Below the pieces are notes generated by a model. The model saw only the letters and a program-made list of their open reading frames with translations. It did no database searches and was not told the origin of the DNA. From positions 1 to 7,195 of the forward strand of contig CAIPUQ010000463.1 in assembly GCA_903868295.1 (NCBI GenBank): DNA of 7,195 bases, in the 5' to 3' direction. The stretch comes from an uncultured Roseiflexaceae bacterium. GTDB taxonomy: Bacteria > Chloroflexota > Chloroflexia > Chloroflexales > Roseiflexaceae. Below, one piece after another: positions 1 through 4,285 of the stretch (position 1 is the stretch's first letter; every line of letters begins with the position of its first letter). The position numbers and the translations under genes are program-made.

Positions 1-1
1 C

Positions 2-1810
2 GTCGATACGACCTACGAGACAATCGTGCTCGAAAACGAAACGCTCCGTGCGACCTTTCTGCCTGCTGTTGGCGGGCGCTTGTTGTCGCTCTTTCATATC
101 CCGTTACAACGTGAACTGCTCAATCGCAATCCCGTCTATCAGCCAGCCAATTTGGCAATCCGCAACGCCTGGTTTTCGGGCGGGATCGAGTGGAATGTCA
201 GCCAATACGGGCATACCTTTGGCACCTGCGCGTCGGTCTATGCCGCCGAAATTCGTGGTGCCGACGGTGAACCGGGATTACGCCTGTACGAATACGAACG
301 CACCAAAAACCTGTTCTGGCAGATTGATTTTTATTTGCCCCCAGGGTCACCGTGGCTGATCGCCCATACGCGTATCGCGAACCCCAACGACAATGAGACC
401 TCGATGTACTGGTGGACCAATACCGCGGTCGACGAACGACCAGATGTGCGTGTGCTGGCGCCAACGCACGAGATTATCTATACCGATTTGACGGGCAAGG
501 GCTACGACTACGCCTACGGCGAAATGCCTATTTTGTCGACGTTCGACAACAAAGACGCCTCGTATTCGTTGCACTCGGGCTCGGCGAACGAGTACTTCTT
601 CCAACCCGATGGGGTGGATATGCCCTGGGAAGCAGCGTTAGGGGCCGACGGATCGGGCTTCATCGAGGCATCGACACCGCTCCTGCGCTACCGCAAAATG
701 TTCTGCTGGGGCAGTCACCAGGGCGGGCGACACTGGCAAGAATTCTTGGCTCCCGGCGGCAAACCATACCTCGAGATTCAAGCAGGTATTGCACCATCCC
801 AATTACATGGCTTGACTATGCCGGCAAGGGCGGATTGGCATTGGACGCAGGTGTTTGGCTACTTCCAAGGAGCGCCTGGAGATGTGCATTCCCCCGATTG
901 GGATCATGCCTGGCAGAGTGTCGATCGTCTGCTGAAGGGACGGCTCAGCACCGCCCAGTTACAGGCGCTCGATACCCAATATGCAGCCATTTCCGATGCG
1001 CCTGGTCAATCAGTGCTGGCCCACGGGTCCGGCTGGGGTGCGCTCGAATTGGCTCGGCGCCAGGGTCGAACCGAACCATCTGTTCCTGCTTCGTTTGTCT
1101 TCCCGGCTGCGTCACTGGGACCGGAACAGGCCAAGTGGCTGACGTTGCTCAAGCAAGGCTCGTTACCCACACAATCCCCAGACAGCGCACCCGGTGAATG
1201 GATGGTCCAACCAGAATGGCGGGCATTGCTCGAAGCCGCCCCAGACGCGCACCAGAATTGGTATGCATTGCTGCACCTTGGAGTGATGCGGATGGAACAC
1301 TTCGATGCAGCCGGCGCCCAAGACGCATGGGAGGCTTCGATCGCACTGCAGCCCTCGGCCTGGGCCTGGCGCAATCTGGCCGTGCTCGCCATCAGTAATG
1401 GCCATCCAGAGGTAGGTCGTGCACACATGGCACAAGCATGGCAACTCCAGCCTGCAACGATGGAAATTGCTCAGGAGTACATGGAACTCTTGTGCGCGGC
1501 GGGTGATTTTGATGCAGCGTACACCGTCTTTTGTGCCCTCCCCGCAGCGGTGCGCACGCACGACCGGATTCAGATTTTGTCTGCGCGCATCGCCCTCGAA
1601 CGTGGCGATTACCCCACCGTGGAGCAGTTGATGCAACACGAATATGCCGTCGTCCGCGAAGGCGAGACCGAACTAACCGACATCTGGTTCGAACTCCACT
1701 ACCGACGCAATACTGCTGCGGGGACGACGCTCACAGATGCAGCCAAAGCGGAACTGCGCCGCATGTATCCACCGCCGGTGCACATTGACTTCCGCGCAAT
1801 CACTAAATAG
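2..1810 (+). CDS. DUF5107 domain plus TPR repeat protein, 5' truncated by window edge
   Basis: The reading frame is open from base 2 to a TAG at 1808-1810, giving 602 visible residues. A GTG lies at base 26, but the eight codons before it (VDTTYETI) continue the same domain, so the true start is probably upstream of the window. The N-terminal ~290 residues look like DUF5107, a galactose-mutarotase-like beta-sandwich family. Supporting motifs are VGGRLLSL, LLNRNPV, AWFSGGIEWN with SQYGHT, and a run rich in Trp, Gly and aromatic residues. The C-terminal part, roughly bases 1200-1770, is helical and TPR-like (for example GVMRMEHFDAAGAQDAWE and ALQPSAWAWRNLAVLA). It ends with an LTDIWFELHYRR stretch that I associate with DUF5107-TPR proteins. 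Such proteins are thought to bind or process carbohydrate, but I know of no assigned reaction. No signal peptide can be judged because the N-terminus is missing. The family call is fairly sure; the function is unknown. Confidence 0.85.
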   Translation, partial: VDTTYETIVLENETLRATFLPAVGGRLLSLFHIPLQRELLNRNPVYQPANLAIRNAWFSGGIEWNVSQYGHTFGTCASVYAAEIRGADGEPGLRLYEYERTKNLFWQIDFYLPPGSPWLIAHTRIANPNDNETSMYWWTNTAVDERPDVRVLAPTHEIIYTDLTGKGYDYAYGEMPILSTFDNKDASYSLHSGSANEYFFQPDGVDMPWEAALGADGSGFIEASTPLLRYRKMFCWGSHQGGRHWQEFLAPGGKPYLEIQAGIAPSQLHGLTMPARADWHWTQVFGYFQGAPGDVHSPDWDHAWQSVDRLLKGRLSTAQLQALDTQYAAISDAPGQSVLAHGSGWGALELARRQGRTEPSVPASFVFPAASLGPEQAKWLTLLKQGSLPTQSPDSAPGEWMVQPEWRALLEAAPDAHQNWYALLHLGVMRMEHFDAAGAQDAWEASIALQPSAWAWRNLAVLAISNGHPEVGRAHMAQAWQLQPATMEIAQEYMELLCAAGDFDAAYTVFCALPAAVRTHDRIQILSARIALERGDYPTVEQLMQHEYAVVREGETELTDIWFELHYRRNTAAGTTLTDAAKAELRRMYPPPVHIDFRAITK

Positions 1811-1813
1811 CTA

Positions 1814-1841
1814 TCAGTTTTCAGTTTTCAGTTTTCAGTTG
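1814..1841. repeat. Tandem heptamer array, TCAGTTT unit
   Basis: Three exact TCAGTTT units (1814-1820, 1821-1827, 1828-1834) are followed by TCAGTTG (1835-1841). The array begins three bases after the stop codon of the DUF5107 gene. It is one of several period-7 tracts in the spacers of this window and resembles in kind the short tandemly repeated heptanucleotide sequences described in cyanobacteria. Function is unknown. Confidence 0.85.
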
Positions 1842-1862
1842 GTTGCGAAGGTGGTGGCGTTT

Positions 1863-1967
1863 GCATGCTGTGGCCTACCCGGCAACATGCAGTGCATCTG
1901 CAGAAGATGGCATGCCGACAGGATTATCTGGATAGTGGTTGCAGCGAAAGTCGGCATGCCAAGACGG
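1863..1967. repeat. 105-bp structured direct repeat, copy 1
   Basis: This copy matches 2093-2197 at 99 of 105 positions with no gaps. Inside it, TGGCATGCCGAC (1908-1919) and GTCGGCATGCCA (1950-1961) form a perfect 12-bp inverted repeat around a 30-nt loop. Each arm itself contains the palindrome GGCATGCC. A smaller GCATG/CATGC hairpin is possible between 1863-1870 and 1883-1890. GCATGC occurs three times, at 1863, 1910 and 1953. No T-run follows, so it does not look like a simple terminator. It may be a dispersed non-coding repeat or a small non-autonomous element; no target-site duplication is evident. Confidence 0.85.
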
Positions 1968-1994
1968 GGAGTTGTGAGGCGTGCGACACAGTAA

Positions 1995-2022
1995 CTACTC
2001 ACTGAAACCTACTCACTGATAA
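1995..2022. repeat. 14-bp tandem duplication (two 7-bp units)
   Basis: CTACTCACTGAAAC (1995-2008) is followed directly by CTACTCACTGATAA (2009-2022), with mismatches only in the last three positions. The 14-bp period is twice the 7-bp period of the other arrays here, and the sequence resembles the ACTGTTA and TCAGTTT units. It is probably a degenerate member of the same class of repeat. Confidence 0.6.
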
Positions 2023-2092
2023 CTCCGCCCCGCCCCGCGACGCAACACAGCAACTGATACCTGTACATGAAGAATCTTGGTGGATGGGAGCA

Positions 2093-2197
2093 GCATGCTG
2101 TGTCCTACCTGGCAACATGCAGTGCATCTGTAGAAGATGGCATGCCGACAGGATTATCTGGAGAGCGGTTGCAGCGAGAGTCGGCATGCCAAGACGG
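2093..2197. repeat. 105-bp structured direct repeat, copy 2
   Basis: This is the second copy of the repeat at 1863-1967, exactly 230 bp downstream and in the same orientation. The 12-bp inverted-repeat arms (2138-2149 and 2180-2191) are identical to copy 1. The six differences from copy 1 all lie outside the arms, and three of them fall in the loop. Weak similarity continues for about 10-15 bp past the end of the aligned block. The copy is followed almost at once by the 30-bp palindrome. Confidence 0.85.
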
Positions 2198-2205
2198 TGG
2201 GGGGT

Positions 2206-2235
2206 GAGCGGGGCTTTTTGCAAAAAGCCCCGCTC
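2206..2235. terminator. Perfect 30-bp palindrome, terminator-like or cruciform-forming
   Basis: GAGCGGGGCTTTTTG (2206-2220) is followed without a gap by its exact reverse complement CAAAAAGCCCCGCTC (2221-2235). Transcribed in either direction it would fold into a hairpin whose lower stem is GC-rich and whose upper stem is A-U. It begins 25 bp beyond the stop codon of the - strand gene that ends at 2261, so ending that transcript is a reasonable role. The T-runs lie inside the stem rather than after it, which is unlike a classical intrinsic terminator. A cruciform or protein-binding palindrome is an alternative. Confidence 0.55.
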
Positions 2236-2260
2236 GAAAACCGCTGCTTTGCACACCCTA

Positions 2261-2572
2261 CTAAAAAGAGTGAAAATCGTAGTTGATGTTGTTTTCACGC
2301 GCGATATCCATCAACCGGGAACTAAGTGCCTCTGGGTTGTTGTGTAATGCTTTGAGCACGTGCAACAGAATCATGTCTTTGTCTGCTGCTTTGATGGTCA
2401 AATGGTATTCGTAGTCGCTGCTGCCGAAAAAATCCGAGGTAACCGGGCCGCAGTCGTAGCCGTAAATGTAGAGATCACCGTTTTCGTTGATAAATGCATC
2501 AATGTCGCGAGAGTTCCGTCCGTTCGTGTGCTCAATAGCCAGATGCTTCCGTTGCGGTGTTTCTTCAGCCAT
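2261..2572 (-). CDS. Small protein of unrecognised family (103 aa), paralog A
   Basis: I do not recognise a named family or function. The ATG (complement of 2570-2572) is preceded by AAAGGA (complement of 2580-2585) with a 7-nt spacer, and the gene ends in TAG. The protein is soluble and acidic, with no signal peptide or membrane segment. Visible features are an NGDLYIYGYD beta-hairpin-like stretch (residues 31-40), an FFGSSDYEY motif (48-56), an ADKDMILLHVLKAL helix (63-76) and a C-terminal ENNINYDF stretch. It aligns without gaps over its full length with the 103-aa product of 2729-3040, at about 48 of 103 identical residues. The gene is AT-rich for the window: the two 60-base lines starting at 2341 and 2461 each have 26/60 G+C, against 41/60 for the line at 5161 in guaB. 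An immunity-type role is conceivable from size and duplication but unsupported. Confidence 0.8.
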   Translation of the reverse strand: MAEETPQRKHLAIEHTNGRNSRDIDAFINENGDLYIYGYDCGPVTSDFFGSSDYEYHLTIKAADKDMILLHVLKALHNNPEALSSRLMDIARENNINYDFHSF

Positions 2573-2665
2573 CGGAGTATCCTTTCTTGATTGAGGGGAA
2601 CACTATCCAGACGCTTGATTTGGACAAAAAGTTCCATTACATACAGCATTGCAATCAACAATTCA

Positions 2666-2727
2666 CCGGAATCAGTTCATTCTTCTCCGTCCGGAATGTA
2701 CTCCCGACCCAGCACAACTGATACCGG
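2666..2727. repeat. Long imperfect inverted repeat between the 103-aa paralogs
   Basis: CCGGAATCAGTT (2666-2677) pairs with AACTGATACCGG (2716-2727) at 11 of 12 positions around a 38-nt loop. A smaller CATTC/GAATG pair (2678-2682 and 2694-2698) can form inside the loop. On the - strand the structure starts one base after the TAA of the upstream gene. It could be a 3' end structure or transcript-processing hairpin. No T-run follows, so a plain intrinsic terminator is not supported. Confidence 0.45.
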
Positions 2728-2728
2728 A

Positions 2729-3040
2729 TTAGTACGATGCCAAGCTGTACGGAATCCCATTCTCTTTGGCGATTGTCATGAGCGCCGAGGTGATTGCAGC
2801 GTCATGTCCATGTAGCGCTTTGATGAGGTGGAGCAACAGCAGATCTTTGTGCTGAGCCTCAATGGACAGGAAGGCCTCGTAGTCGCTTTTCCCCGAGAAA
2901 AAATCGATACCTGGGCCATCAGAGAAATACGTAATGTACAACGTACCATTCGCCTGGATTGCTGCGTCGATGTATCTTTCATGGGATCCGGTCGTGTTCT
3001 CAATCACGAGTTGGAGCGCTTTGTTACCTTCTTGTGTCAA
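2729..3040 (-). CDS. Small protein of unrecognised family (103 aa), paralog B, TTG start
   Basis: The product is the same length as that of 2261-2572 and aligns with it end to end without gaps (about 47% identity by hand). Conserved blocks include YIDA/DIDA, NGxLYI, GP, GxSDYE (residues 50-55), KDxxLLHxxKALH (65-77), LMxIAxEN and a final Y-x-x-x-S-aromatic end. Start choice: a TTG (complement of 3038-3040) has GGGAG six bases upstream (complement of 3047-3051). It also gives an N-terminus matching the ATG-started paralog. The frame closes upstream inside the heptamer array at 3061-3120. There are no membrane segments, signal peptide or cysteine motifs. Function is unknown. Gaps to the neighbouring genes (85 bp upstream, 156 bp downstream) leave it unclear whether it is co-transcribed. 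Confidence 0.78.
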   Translation of the reverse strand: MTQEGNKALQLVIENTTGSHERYIDAAIQANGTLYITYFSDGPGIDFFSGKSDYEAFLSIEAQHKDLLLLHLIKALHGHDAAITSALMTIAKENGIPYSLASY

Positions 3041-3046
3041 ACCGTT

Positions 3047-3051
3047 CTCCC
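3047..3051 (-). promoter_or_regulatory. Ribosome binding site deciding a TTG start
   Basis: On the - strand GGGAG lies 6 nt before the TTG at 3038-3040. No ATG or GTG with comparable spacing gives a protein matching the paralog, so this site settles the start. Confidence 0.6.
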
Positions 3052-3060
3052 GTTCTGCTA

Positions 3061-3120
3061 ACTGTTAACTGTTAACTGTTAACTGTTAACTGCTAACTGC
3101 TAACTGCTAACTGCTAACTG
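3061..3120. repeat. Tandem heptamer array, 4x ACTGTTA then 4x ACTGCTA
   Basis: Four exact ACTGTTA units (3061-3088) are followed by four exact ACTGCTA units (3089-3116) and a partial ACTG (3117-3120). A half unit GCTA precedes the array (3057-3060). The array fills most of the 85-bp gap between the stop of the DUF6508-like gene (3126) and the ribosome binding site of the next gene (3047-3051). Any transcript covering both genes would include it in the untranslated leader. The clean switch between two unit variants suggests expansion of two founder units by slippage. Confidence 0.95.
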
Positions 3121-3125
3121 CCCTC

Positions 3126-3548
3126 TCACTCCGGCGCTTCGGCGCGCAACTCCAACAGTCTGCGCAACGCAGCGGGGATGACCCCAGAGGCAATTTTGTT
3201 GGCAGTTGCCAAAAATCCATGGTAATCGCCACGATACGTCACCAACAGGTATCGTCGGATTTGATTGGCACTCGCCGTTGCCATGGCTTCGGGGTTCGAA
3301 AAGTGGATGTAGAGCTCTGTCGGGTCGAGCCCAGGAGGATCCCCAGCGAGCGCACCGGCAGGCGCGACATCCTGACAGACATCGAGGTAGATGTTTCGGA
3401 ACGCTTCCACTTCAGGCGGGTCAGGGAGCGCCATGGTCATCTCGGCCTCTGGCAGATATGGGCGGTAGCCAGGCTGGGTGAAAATGTCGAGAAACGGGGT
3501 GAGTGCATCAATTTGCTGTTTGGTCATCGGTGGGGTTTTGTGACGCAT
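3126..3548 (-). CDS. DUF6508-like small protein (140 aa), paralog 1
   Basis: The ATG (complement of 3546-3548) has AAGGAG six bases upstream (complement of 3555-3560), and the gene ends in TGA. The N-terminal MTKQQIDALTPFLDIF stretch is followed by a middle region containing an aromatic residue and FRNIY. The C-terminus has an ASANQIRRYLLVTYRGDYHG block and then IPAALRRLLELR. This order resembles DUF6508, whose members begin with a helix near 'ALLAFLPYFE' and end in a 'RGDRF...I..ALRRLKEL' helix. The family call is from memory and moderately sure; biochemical function is unknown. The product is clearly homologous to that of 3657-4082, with the shared ASANQIRR motif at the same relative place. 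No membrane segment or signal peptide is visible. Confidence 0.82.
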   Translation of the reverse strand: MRHKTPPMTKQQIDALTPFLDIFTQPGYRPYLPEAEMTMALPDPPEVEAFRNIYLDVCQDVAPAGALAGDPPGLDPTELYIHFSNPEAMATASANQIRRYLLVTYRGDYHGFLATANKIASGVIPAALRRLLELRAEAPE

Positions 3549-3602
3549 CGTGCACTCCTTTATTGTTTTGGCTGTCTGACGATTTCAATGTGCTTTGCGC
3601 TG

Positions 3603-3626
3603 CATGAACGGAACATCACGTTCGTG
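3603..3626. repeat. Short inverted repeat between the DUF6508-like genes
   Basis: CATGAACG (3603-3610) faces CGTTCGTG (3619-3626), complementary at 7 of 8 positions across an 8-nt loop. It lies in the 108-bp gap between the two paralogs. It could be an operator or a weak transcript hairpin. There is no T-run, and short repeats like this can arise by chance. Confidence 0.25.
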
Positions 3627-3656
3627 AAAATCTTTGAGAAACATGTGGTCTGCGGT

Positions 3657-4082
3657 TCAATCCGGCGCGTTGTCGCGCAATGCATGTAGGCGCAGCAGTG
3701 CTGCTTGGATGACTCCTTCTGCGATTAAATCGCCCGTTGACGCAAACCCAAAATGCTCCCCACGCGTGCAACCCCGCAGCAATCGACGAATCTGATTGGC
3801 GCTTGCGGACTCCATCGCAGTGCACGTTGCAAACGAACCATACAGCCCTATGCCCGCTTCGGTACCCGGCGCGTCTTCGGGGAGCAATTCGTATGGATGC
3901 ACCTCTGTGCATATCGGAACATATACCTCTCTGAAGTACATGACAGCGTCGACATACGGCAATGTCATGTTGTATTCGCCCTTTGGGAGGAATGGCGTGA
4001 ATCCCGGTGCTTCAAACAGGGGCAAAAAACCGAGTAACTGGTCAATCTGCTTTTTGGTCATTGCGGGTGGATTCTGCGTCAT
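3657..4082 (-). CDS. DUF6508-like small protein (141 aa), paralog 2
   Basis: I place the start at the ATG complementary to 4080-4082. It has AAAGGA eight bases upstream (complement of 4091-4096), and the resulting MTQNPPAMTKKQ aligns with MRHKTPPMTKQQ of the neighbouring paralog. The frame stays open upstream to an ATG at 4169, but the extra residues have no counterpart in the paralog and reach into the repeat array. The protein has an MTKKQIDQLLGFLPLF N-terminus, PGFTPFLPKGEY, an aromatic-rich middle with YFREVY, and then ASANQIRRLLRGCTRGEHFG and IQAALLRLHALR. These match the DUF6508 pattern. Function is unknown. It is the first gene of the four-gene minus-strand run and is divergent from guaB. 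Confidence 0.82.
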   Translation of the reverse strand: MTQNPPAMTKKQIDQLLGFLPLFEAPGFTPFLPKGEYNMTLPYVDAVMYFREVYVPICTEVHPYELLPEDAPGTEAGIGLYGSFATCTAMESASANQIRRLLRGCTRGEHFGFASTGDLIAEGVIQAALLRLHALRDNAPD

Positions 4083-4132
4083 TGCCTGTGTCCTTTGCAT
4101 AGAACCAAGTCGCGCATTCACGTAATTCTGCA

Positions 4133-4138
4133 AGTATA
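4133..4138 (-). promoter_or_regulatory. Possible -10 element for the minus-strand gene run
   Basis: TATACT on the - strand lies about 50 bp upstream of the ATG at 4080-4082, a plausible distance for a promoter. I find no good -35 hexamer at 16-18 bp, so this is tentative. If right, the longer ATG start at 4169 would lie outside the transcript. Confidence 0.25.
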
Positions 4139-4156
4139 CAACCATCCTACACGCCA

Positions 4157-4203
4157 ATTCCTCATTCATAATTCCTCATTCATAATTCATAATTCATAAT
4201 TCT
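4157..4203. repeat. Tandem heptamer array, ATTCATA/ATTCCTC units
   Basis: Six heptamers in order are ATTCCTC, ATTCATA, ATTCCTC, then three ATTCATA (4157-4198), plus a partial ATTCT (4199-4203). The alternation of the first four units suggests that a 14-bp block was duplicated. The array sits between the putative promoter of the minus-strand genes and the -35 box of guaB, which begins 12 bp after it. Confidence 0.9.
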
Positions 4204-4214
4204 CCTTCTTCGCA

Positions 4215-4243
4215 TTGACGCATTTTTGGCTTCGTCGTATGAT
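4215..4243 (+). promoter_or_regulatory. Near-consensus sigma-70-type promoter of guaB
   Basis: TTGACG (4215-4220) and TATGAT (4238-4243) are separated by exactly 17 bp. Each matches its consensus (TTGACA, TATAAT) at five of six positions. Transcription would start near 4250, about 35 nt before the GTG start. This places the upstream TTG (4226) outside the transcript and supports the GTG start. Confidence 0.75.
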
Positions 4244-4275
4244 GATGAGAATATTTTTAGGACGATGCGAGTATT

Positions 4276-4280
4276 GGAGG
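4276..4280 (+). promoter_or_regulatory. Ribosome binding site deciding the guaB start
   Basis: GGAGG is followed by a 5-nt spacer and GTG at 4286-4288. The in-frame alternatives, TTG at 4226 and ATG at 4265, have no comparable site. Confidence 0.75.
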
Positions 4281-4285
4281 CGGTT

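Larger units (their letters stand above)
1811..2260. other. 450-bp gene-free, repeat-rich spacer
   Basis: This stretch separates the + strand DUF5107 gene from the convergent - strand small genes. It holds a 7-bp tandem array, two copies of a 105-bp structured repeat, a 14-bp tandem duplication and a 30-bp palindrome, each listed separately. I find no convincing gene. The short open frames here run through the repeats, lack good ribosome binding sites and resemble nothing I know. There is no tRNA-like cloverleaf. Confidence 0.7.

Noticed and set aside
412..1197. 261-aa + strand open frame inside the DUF5107 gene
   Set aside because: It is an Arg/Ala-rich out-of-frame translation without family motifs; the DUF5107 frame explains the region.
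1811..2260. Insertion sequence or MITE with terminal inverted repeats and target duplications
   Set aside because: The inverted repeats are internal to the 105-bp units, their outer ends do not match each other, and no flanking direct duplication is evident. It is kept as a repeat of unknown origin.
1737..2347. Two short + strand open frames that translate the 105-bp repeats into similar peptides (both containing GNMQCICRRWHADRIIW)
   Set aside because: The 230-bp offset does not preserve frame within one gene, and there is no ribosome binding site. Four of the six differences between copies fall at second codon positions and two at third positions, which is not the pattern of a protein under selection. 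The shared peptide follows from DNA identity.
3057..3123. CRISPR-like array
   Set aside because: The unit is 7 bp with no spacers and there are no cas genes; it is a plain tandem repeat.
2573..3656. Integron cassette array (small co-oriented genes each followed by an inverted repeat, attC-like)
   Set aside because: I find no RYYYAAC/GTTRRRY core sites at matching positions. Only one gap has a sizeable inverted repeat, and the genes are paralogs rather than unrelated cassettes. No integrase is in the window.
4083..4169. Extended start at ATG 4169 for the DUF6508-like gene
   Set aside because: The extra 29 residues are absent from the adjacent paralog and run into the heptamer array. The internal ATG at 4082 has a good ribosome binding site.
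4226..4285. Longer IMP dehydrogenase starting at TTG 4226
   Set aside because: The TTG lies between the -35 and -10 boxes, upstream of the expected transcript start. The GTG at 4286 has a GGAGG site and gives the normal family length.
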